From Dreissena polymorpha (taxonomy: Eukaryota > Mollusca > Bivalvia > Myida > Dreissenidae): a DNA stretch of 64,000 nt. Both the position numbers and the translations under genes were made by a program. Positions within the stretch are counted from its first letter, which is position 1, and the number at the start of each line of letters is the position of its first letter. The notes below the pieces were generated by a model. That model ran no database searches and was not told the DNA's origin. It was given only the letters and a program-made list of their open reading frames with translations. Of the stretch, positions 38,511 through 49,400 are shown piece after piece. The DNA lies in NCBI RefSeq assembly GCF_020536995.1, contig NC_068358.1, forward strand, positions 3,230,543 to 3,294,542, written 5' to 3'.

Positions 38511-39664
38511 TCTTATTGTTGAATTATAAAAAGTGACTGGGCACTGCAAATTTATGCAATTTATTATTCTTCCAGTAATGGCAATGAGTGGACGTCTAGT
38601 GTGTCTTGCTTTAACAGTAACCGAAGATGACCTTTTTTAGCAATTTCGGTTTACTCAAACTCATGTGTGAATTATTTTAACTGGATTATAATACATTCGC
38701 TTAAAATCGACTATAATGTCTCTTACTAATGGTATGAAACTTACAGGATGAAATTGTAAATATATTATGGATAACCTAACTTAAGCTTAAATTTTCGTTT
38801 TCGTTTAAGGTAAAGTATATTAAGTTATCGATAATAGAAAAATAGTGGGGTAATCGAATACTTGATATATATTTACATACTTTTTGGTTTTAGATAACTA
38901 ACTTCATATGAGAAAATAGCGTTATAAGTTAACAATAAATACGCCAACTTTCGCTTTCGACTTTGGTATGTGATATTGTAAATTTAACAACAGGTGAAAT
39001 GATATCATTAAGATTTTTGTTGTTGTGTATATTTATTTATTCTAACATATTTTGTAAATCATGCCACTCTTTCTATGTTAAACATGCTTTGTTATTATTG
39101 TATAACTATGTTGTTAAAATCTTCGATATCGGAGGAAAATAAATAAAATTTGTTTAATTATTTACCTAAGCGATGCGCTGCACAATGATATAAGATCGCA
39201 AAGTGTGATATGAGGCGATGGTTTGATATTCACCATTCTCATCGGAGAACGAAGCCTTTCGCTAAACTGTTCTAAAACAAAAGGTTTGAAACCACGATAA
39301 TCTGAAACCTTATACCAAGTTTACTCTCTAGGGAGACGTTTAAATCAATTATTAGTGTACTAAGAGTGTGTGCGTGTGTTACGAAGTTCATGAGGTCCTT
39401 CCGCACCTGAAGGTGTATTGTGTGAGGATCCAGATTTTAAACCAGCACTCCCCCCCCCCCAATAATTAACTGTACTTTACTCACGAAAGTTGGAAGAATT
39501 TTGAATAATAGCTGTTATTTAACACTTCTTGATTTTTACTGAAAATTATACAATTATTCAATTTTGATGTGATCTTGTGCTATGGGTAGGTGTGTGTGTG
39601 GGGGGCGGGGTTCATGGTGGAAACCCGACCTCTCCGGTGTGGCAACCACTGACGAAGCTCAAAT

Positions 39665-39737
39665 GCGCCGCGAGCAGGGATTAAATCCGGGTTGTCTACT
39701 AGAGAAGCGCGTGTAGCAATCACTGCGCAAGTCGGAC
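39665..39737 (-). mobile_element. tRNA-like SINE head
   Basis: Minus strand: GACTTGCGCAGTGATTG (A-box region) and CCCGGATTTAATCCC (B-box region). The body continues toward 39600, where a motif 'gggtttccaccatgaa' and a short TG/GT tract occur. Confidence 0.55.
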
Positions 39738-39966
39738 AGCCGTAGAGTGTAATTTGAGCTCATATAAGCACTACAATATTGTAATGTGTGGGTTGGTGTG
39801 CGGTGAATTATTGCACGAGTGCACCGGCACAATCCCCCACAGGGCAGTCCAACAGGGAGAATACGCCATATTTCAAGACGACACTGTGTATTTTTAGTGA
39901 CTGAAATAAGGCGCCTTAAACACACGCACAACAGTCTCGTGCGAAGGAAATTACGTTAGGCTAAAC

Positions 39967-40022
39967 AAGGGCTTCGAACCCGTGCACTACAACCGGCACT
40001 ACTCACCGTAAACCAACTAACG
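39967..40022 (-). mobile_element. tRNA-like remnant in the array (unit 4)
   Basis: Minus strand 'gttggtttacggtgagtag' and CGGGTTCGAAGCCC. Third positional copy of the remnants at 12.6 and 26.4 kb, here with the best-kept B box. Confidence 0.55.
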
Positions 40023-40200
40023 AGAAATAGTCTTTCGGTGGCAATGGCCTTAGGGAAGATATTACCCTTTCAATGTGTTAAATTTCGTCACATTTAAACT
40101 TAAAGTGATAACATAAGTACGAATAGGTGAATGGTATTCGATACGCTGAGACAAAACCTAATGGTGGAGTTGTAATCTTGAAAGTTCGTTATAAGTTATC

Positions 40201-43020
40201 ATCGAAGGGATGACACCAATGAATGCTGTGTTATTACAATGCAGTATGTCTTTGTTTTCACAGTCTTTATTGTTGAAGCTAAATATTATCAGCTGTTTCT
40301 TCATGCTATAGCTACTTCAATGAAAAAAAATCATGTAATTTCTGTGTTTTTTTATCTAACTATTTCATCATACAACAGGCGTATAAGTTGAAGTTGCTAC
40401 AAACACATGGCGTGACAAAAGTGTTTAATGTTCGTTATAAGTGCGGCTTAAGCACTATAACAGGTTAAAATATGCTTGCATGTACACGAGTAATTGTAAG
40501 AGTTTCTACAACGACATTAACACTGCGTTATGTTTAATCAAATGCAGGAAAAGGTCATCGTCACTTTTTAATGACTGTATGTTCACTTTACACGCGTATT
40601 GTTTATAAGTCCTAGATAAAATATCCAAAATTAGAAACAGATCGGTCGGGTCCTAGGCGTCATTCCATATGTAGATATTTTGATCAATCTTAAGTCTAAA
40701 TTAGGGATCATATACACGTAACAAAGTTCATAGTTTTACAGTACATTCCCATAGAAACAGTCATACTGTGTTTTCTGAATCATTATAAAGACATTTATTT
40801 GCAGACGACTATAAATGCGAGTGTTCATATGTATAAGCCGGAAAAACTATTACCTGTAAAACATGCAAATTATAGAAAAATTATATAATACATGTACACT
40901 TATTAAATCGTCCTTTCTAAACGCGTGACCTCGAGGTCAAGGGGTTTTCCCACATATTTTCATATTAAAACACTATCATGAAATATGTTCGCTTACAAAT
41001 ATATACTGTTTTGAAAAGTCTTTACTTATTAGAAAACGTTGTATAAAAGAAACATTGCCTTAAATGGGAATCGAACCCGGGACGTATGAAAAAAGCAAGT
41101 ACGTTACAATTAGGCTGCGCATGCTGTAGTATTTCACTTCGAATAATAAGCGCTTTGTTAATTATACACATATTTCCAAAATTGTCGATGAAAAGCGTTA
41201 CATATGCTTTATTTGTTTTAGCGATTTCGAATGGTGAGTATTTATTTAAGAACCAATAATTATAACATTGTTCTTTGTCAGAAGTGTTATTTTAATTGTT
41301 AAACATAATGGAGACATTCTTTTTTGAATCTACGACAATTTATCTGAAAATCATCATGTTACCAAACTGTGAACAAGTCCCTTAAGAGACGCGGAAATGC
41401 TACAAGGTTCGTTAATACTATTTAAACAGTTTAACTGGGAGTGATAAATGAATGTTTGCGAGTCAGATCCCGGAAACGCGCAGGCCATCACGTAGAGGCC
41501 ACCTTATGGTGATGATTACTGGTATATCGAGTCCCTATCACAATCTACTACTTTAGTCTCTTGGTGCAATACTGGTGTAAATTGATACTGGTTTCTGTGG
41601 GCGTTAGAGGATAATTGGAAGTCGTTATGTTGACTTTACGTATTGATCACGGAACTTAATGAAATATTGTTTGAAAACGTGCTTATTTGACACGCAATTT
41701 GATTTTTGTTACCGGTAATAGCGGCCAATATAAGAATTCAATAGAAAGTAAATGACATTCATATAATTCATAAACTTTTTCGTTGTATTGTAAATAACTG
41801 AAAGTTCAGGATTTTCCGAGTACTTTACGGAAATGCGATTCATGATAAAGTAAGTTTATGTCGAGCCGCTGAAATCCCGGATCAACTAAACTGTTCGCAT
41901 AGGTTTCACGTGGTAATTTCCGCATACCATTCGCCCTCGAACCGTCCAAACATGAAGCCGTGTCCGCGTAAATAATCCAAACATTTGCTGAATTGCATTC
42001 CTTCATATTTTATAATATTCGGCGCCGTATAACTATGATAACTCTGATAAAAACAACAATTGTACGCTTTAATTTAAATCTATGCACTAAAGGTCGATAA
42101 GCCGTGTTGTGCTACTTTGATTTAACGCAAAAACAGACGTTCATCGTTTAAAATCCACGTTGACACGCGCGTGAAATCCCACGCATAGCAATAAGTTGCT
42201 AGCTGGACAGTGGCTAGTTGGTGTCAAAACGATGTTTACAAGGTTGTGTGAAACAGCTTTGTTATTTTCGCCGTAGGAGTTAACACATGTTAGGTGCCGT
42301 AAACGTTTAACCTCTTTACGTCAACGTCAACGTTTCAATAATATAATAAACGTCAGCGTTTCAATAACATTATTGATACTTATGATGTTTATATAAGCAT
42401 TAAAGCAGAGTTAAAAAGCAATTGACTGTCAGACTGATACCTCCAAATATATTTTTGTTTATATTAACATGCAAGTAAAAACAGTGATAAATTTGGAATG
42501 TTTAATTGAATACTGTCGAATTCTCTATATTTGAGCTCCAAATTTATAAATGAGTAAAATAAGAACCTTTCTTATTAAACACATGTTAGGTAGTCCATTA
42601 TTTTGTATTCCAAAGGTCTAGCTAACTGAAACAATAACGAATGTGTGTTCTAAATTTTGTCGTATTTTTGTTGTTAACGTACCAGTATTTATTTATCAAA
42701 TACGTTACATTTGTTAATAAAATATCCCTGCAAGTTGTTATTCGAACCTTTTCTTTTTCAGTGCATAATAAAGAAATAATCAGCGAATTTGTTATTTGTA
42801 AAAAATATTACGTTTTTAAGTATTTTTTCATGAATGTTATTTATCTTATTTTAAATTATCGAGTTGAATTATATACACTCTGTTAAGAAAATAAACCAAT
42901 AAATTTATTCATATATACATGCAAAAAGTGCGTTTAATTTCTGTTGCGACTACATGCCTTTGTACTTCACGTACTTCATATTTCAGCTCGCACACTTTAA
43001 AACCCTAGTACACTGTGTCT
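40201..43020. other. Gene-poor stretch before the first PH gene
   Basis: Apart from one tRNA-like repeat (41.06 kb) I see no feature. Short ORFs lack support. Confidence 0.5.
41055..41123 (-). mobile_element. tRNA-like SINE head
   Basis: Minus strand: GCGCAGCCTAATTGTAACG (A-box region), a T-rich anticodon loop, CCCGGGTTCGATTCCC (B box). The ends do not pair, so a SINE or tRNA pseudogene is more likely than a gene. Confidence 0.6.
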
Positions 43021-43057
43021 AGCTGTATCGTAGAGTCAGAAATCAGTGAGCAATCGG

Positions 43058-43169
43058 ATTGGCTGGCCTACATATTGGAACACGTCATCAGCCGTAAATG
43101 GAAGTTAACCTATCACGTGGTTGAGGTCATACGATATCGTCTGGTTGGTAGTACATAAAAGCAACCGAG
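43058..43169 (+). promoter_or_regulatory. Promoter region of the first PH gene
   Basis: Two inverted CCAAT boxes (ATTGG at 43058 and 43074), a palindromic E-box within ATCACGTG (43112-43119), a TATA-like CATAAAA (43154-43160) and CAACCGAG (43162-43169) lie 140-255 bp before the start codon. ATCACGTG, TATA and CAACCGAG recur in this order before the second PH gene. CACGTG sites are bound by bHLH-zip factors such as USF, MYC/MAX or MITF; which one acts here is unknown. Confidence 0.6.
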
Positions 43170-43310
43170 CACGTTGTGTAGCAAACATTTCTTCACTGAA
43201 TATCGAAGCGAAAATATCTCCCAGTGAGTAATCACGGAATAAATATTGTATTCAACTGAGATTGTTGGAAAGACTCCGGCTGTATTGTAAGACGATCTAG
43301 TGGAAATACA

Positions 43311-43802
43311 ATGAAAAATATCATCGGAAAAAAGAGGAACGTGTGCGATTTAAATACTCAAATGTTAAACAAGACAATGGTTGGCGAGGGGTCAGAGATT
43401 AAATCGGGACGGTTATGTGTGATACAAGAGGCGAACGGGCGCAAAATGAAGGTGCAAGTGTTCGTGCGGGTGTACAGGAGCTGTTTCGAACATTACGTGG
43501 TCATGTTCAAAGACAGTAAGCTTAGCTTGCAGTGCGGGTTTATTAACTTGAAAAACTGTGTTATCACGAAGTGTACAGGGAAAGACACTCAGTTCCGCGT
43601 GACGCTCAATGACTTTGAAGGCACGGGTGTCGTGTTCGAAACATCAAACCGGAAGGAGACGGACGAATGGCAGGAAGTGCTTCAACCTGTGATCATCTCG
43701 TCTTCGCCGACGCTGAGCTCCATATCACCGAATCTGTCGCCGGTGATTCCGCGGTCGCCGCTCATGCCAACGGTGACAGAGGAAAGTGACGAGGAAAGTT
43801 GA
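43311..43802 (+). CDS. Small single-exon PH-domain-like protein (paralogue 1)
   Basis: 163 residues, complete in one exon. Residues 30-126 read as a PH-type fold: an opening strand (GRLCVIQ), strands around VFVRVYRSCFEHYVVMFKD and GFINLKNCVI, and a closing helix with the typical invariant Trp in DEWQEVLQ. The tail (127-163) is Ser/Pro-rich with several SP sites (SPT, SPN, SPV, SPL) and an acidic TEESDEES end, suggesting proline-directed and CK2-type phosphorylation (inference). No signal peptide or membrane segment. PH domains bind phosphoinositides or proteins, usually at membranes; binding residues cannot be fixed by eye. The 5' leader from a likely start near 43185 has no upstream ATG. Compact intronless architecture recalls vertebrate PHLDA proteins, but I cannot claim orthology. 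The coding part is more GC-rich than its flanks. Confidence 0.85.
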   Translation: MKNIIGKKRNVCDLNTQMLNKTMVGEGSEIKSGRLCVIQEANGRKMKVQVFVRVYRSCFEHYVVMFKDSKLSLQCGFINLKNCVITKCTGKDTQFRVTLNDFEGTGVVFETSNRKETDEWQEVLQPVIISSSPTLSSISPNLSPVIPRSPLMPTVTEESDEES

Positions 43803-45225
43803 AAGGCCTCCCGACAAGTGTGTCGGCATTGGCGTTGTTCTTAAAAAACTTCAAAAGGGATCTCACAAATCCATTTTTCGATTCAGTTCGTTTACGTGCT
43901 GTGAAGAACGGCAGACTCGAGAAAGATGTCGTAGAAGCGTGTACTAATACGAACAAAAGTTGTGCAATATTTTGAACTAATGGTGCTATATTTCACTCAC
44001 ATTCACTACATTCCTATCGTGGCATGGGCTCTGCAATGGTCTGACATGCGTTCGTTAAAATAGACGAGATCACGTCAAGAACAATAGGAGAGACATTAAT
44101 CTCCCAACCCACAGAGAGCGTTCAACATGTATCATATTGCTCTGCGTCGACTCTTATTGTCTCGCATATGTCATTAATAGTTTTATGACATACTTCGGCA
44201 TATGTGGGAAGTTAAATCTAGATAACGAGGTTATGAAGAAAATACTGCCGTAGGATCGTTTAAAGGACTACGTCATCGAACCTAATTTTTGTAAACAACT
44301 GTACGTACTGCTCGACCTTGGTTGAGCAAACAGAAATACCCGAGCTGATAAGTCGCCGAGACAGACGATAATTTTACCTGAGCAGACGATATCTGAAATC
44401 CAAACTGAATGAGCGCCAAATCCGGGCCAACTACGTGCAGTGGGGAGATTGTGGCTTGATAAATAGTCATTTAATTGAATTCAATCGTTAAGGGGATTTC
44501 TAAATACATAAGGACTAAGAGTATATATTCAAGGCGATTTTATCAGCCGTTTACAGGTGTGCAATTTTGTAAAGATCTGTTTGTTGTACAGTTTGTATGG
44601 CTTTGTTACATGAACAGCCGTAAAACTTAAAACATGTAGTTAAACATTTTGTTTGGTAAAATGTTTTGCAATGTAAAGTTTACTCTTTTTCATAAAAATC
44701 AATTACCACTTCTTGTTGGTCATGCTTAACTTTCAATATACATTTTTGTTCAAATCCGGGATATTCATGTTGCAAAAATTTAACACGAACAATGTAAAGT
44801 TAATATGAGCATTAATTCTTGTTGTTTAACAATTTATTCCTATTATGAAACGTTTAACTTTTCAACTTATGGTTTGTCACGATACGCAGTATTCTTATTA
44901 GTAATTGTGTTTAAGCTTGTATAAAGGCTTATATTGTCAATGTTTGATATGTTAATGTCGCATTAACTTTATTGTTTAACAAAGGTTGTTTATTTATTTA
45001 TGTGCTTGAGTGCACCGTGTTGTAGTGTCTCTAGTTGAAACAATGCGATGAGTCATGTGAAAAATGTCTTGTTCATGTTATGACGTGTTTGCTATTATTA
45101 TGATTTACAAAATCCAGGAATTAAAATATTTGAAAATTTTAGAACAAGTGTTATGTTATTTCGATTATTTTGTATAATGCCCAGTTAACTGGAAGTTTCT
45201 TGATCAATTCAAGAAAAATAATAAA
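43803..45225 (+). promoter_or_regulatory. Probable long 3' UTR and poly(A) signal
   Basis: The first canonical AATAAA I find after the stop is at 45220-45225, giving a 3' UTR of about 1.4 kb. An AU-rich element of the TTATTTATT type lies at about 44990-45000. If transcribed, this would suit a short-lived inducible mRNA (inference). Confidence 0.4.
43811..43826 (+). other. Stem-loop just after the stop codon
   Basis: CCGACA-AGTG-TGTCGG forms a perfect 6-bp stem with a 4-nt loop beginning 8 nt after the TGA. Role unknown; could be chance. Confidence 0.4.
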
Positions 45226-45449
45226 TGAAGTATTGCCTATGTCAGTCCGCAATTTAAAACGAAATTTGTGATTTTAAGTTACTAATTAATAATAACAGTT
45301 ATAATCGTACTAGAGTAGTTTGAATAACAAAAGTAATAACACCAAGTGCATGTATACAAGTTTGTTACCATGCACCAATATATAACCGAGCACGAGTATG
45401 TTGCAAAATAGCAGCGTACAATGTACGTGAACGCGTATAGCGATAATGC

Positions 45450-45640
45450 TTTACCCATTTGTGCCTAGTGGACTCTCCAATCCTTCCAAGTTGGATCAAT
45501 TTTTTTCCAAAATAAGGGATGTCTAGTATATTTATATCTATATTAAGAATATTTCTCACAGAAATGCCTTTAAGCAAACAGCGCAGACTCAGATGAGACG
45601 CCGCATCTTCTTTTCTAGACGCTAGACATAAATGGGTAAA
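45450..45640 (-). mobile_element. Family A MITE, half palindrome lost
   Basis: Ends ACCCATTTGTGCCTAG / GCTAGACATAAATGGGT. The flanks are TTTA/TAAA instead of clean TTAA. The sequence jumps from GAGACGCCGCATC straight to the right part, so one palindrome arm is gone. Confidence 0.82.
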
Positions 45641-46146
45641 CATACAATGGTAGTGCGATGCAATACAACCAAGCAACAATAAGGAACAAAACGAAATGCA
45701 GTATTTTTTTTTCAATTATAATTTTTAAATGAGGACGAATAATTTGATACAATATTTCAATTTTAAATCCGCTATATAGGTACATGCATATGGTCGAAGT
45801 ACTCAAATAACGTTGTAATTAATGGTTAGTCATGTTATGTAAACAAACACGTTGTAAGGCAAAAAAATATTTAAGCAGTACAGAAGAGCGATGTATTATT
45901 TCGACTTTATAGCACCGTGCTAACTCACAAAGCCAATTTTAACGATGATATCTTTTAAACCAGTCATATCCATGTACCTGCTATTTGTGTAATGATTAAA
46001 TAGATACTATAAATCACTCGCGACGGCGATGTAGTTGTCGAAACTGTTTCAGTCAAAGATTTTAACAAAACGGTGACGTTAAGCATGTCTTAAGTAGATT
46101 GTTTCGTTAAAATAAAATCTCATGTAAGAGAAAATTAAGTATAAGC

Positions 46147-46230
46147 AGGAAGTGTCGTCCCAGATTAGCCAGTGCGGACTGCAAAAGCGACTCTACGCAA
46201 ATGCATTTAGCCCAGTTTTCCCAGTGCTCG
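46147..46230. mobile_element. Family B MITE, partial
   Basis: 'gcaggaagtgtcgtcccag', 'attagccagtgcggactgc' and the right end 'aatgcatttagcccag'; only the right portion remains. Confidence 0.7.
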
Positions 46231-46232
46231 AC

Positions 46233-46700
46233 TTAAAGGGGCCTTTTCACGTTTTGGTTAATTGACAAAATTAAAAGAAAAATGTTTCAAATTCGCAAAT
46301 TTTCGTTGTAGTTATGATGTTTATGAGGAAACAATAATACTGAACATTTACCATCCTTTAAAATTTCCATAATATGCATCTTTTGACGATTTAAAAACCT
46401 AAAAATTATAAAGCGTTGCAACGCAAAACGATTGAATAATATGGAGAGTTCTGTTGTTGTCGTTATATTTTGTTATACTACAAGGATTGCTTTATAAAGT
46501 AAAAAATGCATCACTGTTGTATGAGCGCGGATGGTCTAAGCGATGGTCTTTTACTCCAGGGGCCCGTGGTTCGAGCCCATGACTTTTTTTCTTTCTTTAA
46601 TTTCATTGTTGTTTTTTTACTGGGGCTTTTTTGGATCATTTATCAATATATACATTTAATGACAAACTTCATGACATGCAAAAATCTGTGTATACATAAC
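46233..46700 (+). mobile_element. Family C element with a different tRNA-like module
   Basis: TTAA then AGGGGCCTTTTCACG at the left; the arms match the other family C copies ('aatactgaacatttacc', 'ataaagcgttgcaacgc'). The core (46522-46582) differs: GGATGGTCTAAGCG, then CTTTTACTCCAGGGG, then CGTGGTTCGAGCCC, closer to a Leu/Ser-type tRNA with a variable arm. The right terminus is worn, ending near 'aaaaatctgtg'. Confidence 0.75.
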
Positions 46701-46921
46701 CACATATCGTTCTAACTTTCATATTTGTAACGGTTTTGTAAATTGGACTTATGAGTCAATTATCAGACATGTGAAGGTAGTTTTTAATAAAAATATAGTC
46801 GTATAGGTGGAGTTAATTTCTTATTCATATTTAAGCATAAATCATCACACAAAAAACGCACAACTATGTCTTCCAGCAAAAGGTAATTCAGCAGTGCCGA
46901 GACAGCGACTGTCACAGACTA

Positions 46922-46993
46922 TGCCGTGACCAGGATTCGAACCTGGGTTGTCGCGGCCACAACGCGAAGTACTAACCACTATACGATCACGGC
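46922..46993 (-). tRNA. tRNA-His (GTG)
   Basis: Reads on the minus strand from GCCGTGATCGTATAGTGG to TCACGGC plus discriminator A. The acceptor stem is perfect (GCCGTGA / TCACGGC), the anticodon stem is perfect (TCGCG / CGCGA) around loop TTGTGGC with anticodon GTG, and the T stem is perfect (CCAGG / CCTGG) with TTCGAAT. The sequence follows the animal tRNA-His pattern closely. A run of four T lies about 40 nt downstream on the minus strand (46881-46878) as a possible polymerase III terminator. It decodes CAC/CAT. Unlike the many tRNA-like repeats here, every stem is intact and no SINE body follows. Confidence 0.93.
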
Positions 46994-47297
46994 TAAGCGC
47001 GCTGAACTGTCATTCATAAATAGTCGATGCAATTTAAAGGCAAATTAGTGTTGCGGTTTATTTAAAGGGACGTAAGCTATTAACTTTCAAATTCCTTTTA
47101 CGATGTTACCGCCCTTTAAATTATATTTATATGGTATTGAGTATAAAGTGTACATGACTTCTACAAACACCTCGTCAGGGAAAATGTTTGAAAATGTAAC
47201 TGAAATTAGAAAATTTTGACATTCGATGAATGGAAATAAATCTTAAAACATTGTCAGATGTTGAATGACAGAAGTAAATCCATTTGTTTCAACCATT

Positions 47298-47546
47298 TTA
47301 AAGGGACATTTTCACGGTTTGGTATATTGACAAAATTGAATAAAAAGATTCCGATTTGCAAATGTTCGATGTAGTTATGCTATTTCAGAGGAAGCAATAG
47401 TACTGAACATTTCACGAAAAGGTTGAATAATTTGAGATGGCTGTTGTTATCGTTATATTGGGTGACACTACCTGGATTACTTAAGGGTGTTGCTGCAGTT
47501 TTGCTGATTTTTTTTCCATCTAATAGATTTTGTCAAAAATTTATAT
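47298..47546 (+). mobile_element. Family C element, left-half fragment
   Basis: TTAAAGGGACATTTTCACGG start and left-arm motifs ('gaggaagcaatagtactgaa'), cut off before the tRNA-like module. It directly precedes the next copy. Confidence 0.7.
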
Positions 47547-48063
47547 TTAAAGGGATCTTTTCACGCTTTGGTAAATTGACAAAATTGAAAAAAGTTGTTT
47601 CAGATTTGCAAATTTTCGTTTTAGTTATGATATTTGTGAGGAAACAGTAATACTGAACATTTACCATGGTCTAATATAGCCATAATATGCATCTTTTGAC
47701 GATTTTAAAACCTCAAAATTATAAAGCGTTGCAACGCGAAACGATTGAATAATTCGGAGAGTTCTGTTTTTGTCGTTAAATTTTGTGAAACTACGAAGAT
47801 TGCTTATATAAGGTATAAAATACGTTCAGTTTGTGTACTCGGCGGAATAGCTCAGTAGGCTCAAGCGTTTTTACTTCAGGACTCTGGCAGGACTCCAGGG
47901 GTCACTGGTTCGAAACCTGCTCCGGGCAATGTTCTTTTCCTTTTTTTGATTTTATTCTTGATTTTTTACTGAAGCTTTTACGATCCAATGTTTATATTTA
48001 TCAATATAAAGCATTTAATGAATAAGTAAAAAAATGCCAAAATCTGTGAAAAGGCCCCTTTAA
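47547..48063 (+). mobile_element. Family C TTAA element, full copy
   Basis: TTAA flanks at 47547 and 48060. Ends AGGGATCTTTTCACGC and GTGAAAAGGCCCCT are inverted repeats. The internal tRNA-like unit (47841-47930) has GGCGGAATAGCTCAGTAGG and CTGGTTCGAAACC. Same module as at 20.37 kb, opposite orientation in the window. Confidence 0.88.
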
Positions 48064-48739
48064 GATATATATACAATTACTATTTGAAAAAGGAAATAAA
48101 AACATAGGGTCACCGGCCTTGTTTTGATTTTATTCACAATAATATAACATGTACTTTTTCAATAAAACTGAAAAATCTCTAATTGCGTAAAAATAATTAA
48201 TAACCGATGAAATTGTCAACATGTAGATATGATATAAGCTAAAATACATCATATACCATTTAATTAAACCACACACGATCAATAAAATGGAGTACACAAT
48301 TTAAATTTTATGTAATTTTTATTTTTTTATTTTTATGTCACCCAAAAAAACGTCATTTTTTTACTATTGTAACCACAAAAATGGAATTAAACATGTTTCT
48401 GTTTAATAGAATTCTGCGAAACTGCTCAAATATGTTCATCTACGTATTGTCATCATAAAACACAAATAAAAAAGGGGTCACCGCACTTTTAACAGAGATT
48501 TTTTAGTTTTAACTATCCCTGCCGTCTACGTCAAATTTCATAAAATGCTGCAATTAGGCAAAACCCAACTACCGGTACATAGATTGTTATAAATATGCAT
48601 AAACATTAGAAATTGTTTACAATCTTAACTGGGATCACAACAGCTTACCAAAAGACAAAACAACATTTAATCACAAACATAATACCATACAGTATCAAAC
48701 TCGACCTTAATCACAAATAACTTACATAATTATACTTGT

Positions 48740-48980
48740 TCACAGGTTTCGGCATGTTTTGAAGTTTGTGATTAAATGCTTTAAATTGATAAATGAACAC
48801 AACAGGACTAAAGAGCTCCAGTATAAAACAAGAATGAAATTGAAGAAAACAAAGTATCAAAAAGTTAACCCCATCTGGAATCCAACCACTGACATTGTCA
48901 ACTGGGTCAAGCGAATTGTGTATCGTGTTATTTCTTAAAATTTGACCCAGCATGTGTAGAAATATAACACGATATATACA
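48740..48980 (-). mobile_element. Family C-related remnant
   Basis: Minus strand: 'cagtggttggattccag' (decayed B box) followed by a right arm ending 'aaagcatttaatcac', as in the full copies. Confidence 0.5.
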
Positions 48981-49229
48981 TTTCCAGAAAAGAAATTTAT
49001 TTCTGCGTTGAATAAGACCGGGTTTGTGAAAATTGCTGCAAAATTGATTAAGTAATGGCTGTTTAAAGCGATGCACCCCGTTTTCGGGTGATTTTGAGTT
49101 GCATACCTTGTTATATATATATTTGATAGTGAAATTATTTATGAAAAATAAGTTAATTTTTCGTTATAATATGATTATTTATCATTCAAAATGATGTTTT
49201 CACTTATTAATATCATAGCCACACGCTAA

Positions 49230-49400
49230 CCACCTGTGGCATGGATTGCCGTGTGCATTTAGCGCTTGACTTTTACTCCAAGGGTCAGTGGTTCGAGCCC
49301 AATTGCGGATTACTTTTTGTTTCTTTAATTGTAGTCTTATTTTATACCAGAGCTTTTTAGTTCCGATAGTTACATTTATACATTTTAAGCATAAAATGAC
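49230..49400 (+). mobile_element. Family C-related remnant with Leu/Ser-like module
   Basis: 'cttttactccaagggtcag' and GTGGTTCGAGCCC match the module at 46.55 kb. The right arm 'ccagagctttttagttccg' and 'acattttaagcat' matches family C. Confidence 0.55.

Larger units (their letters stand above)
35325..40200 (+). repeat. Tandem array, unit 4 (shortened)
   Basis: Opens with a block matching 31.62-31.8 kb, has the 'caattagaaacccaatcag' block at 36.32-36.46 kb and matches unit 1 around 11.24-11.4 kb at 36.71-36.86 kb. It matches unit 2 near 24.7 and 25.1-25.3 kb at 37.7-37.93 kb and ends with the tRNA-like remnant and following block (39.97-40.1 kb against 26.38-26.5 kb). Unit 4 shares 'aacaatc' and 'caatcagtttaaat' with unit 3, while units 1 and 2 share other variants. 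Confidence 0.65.
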
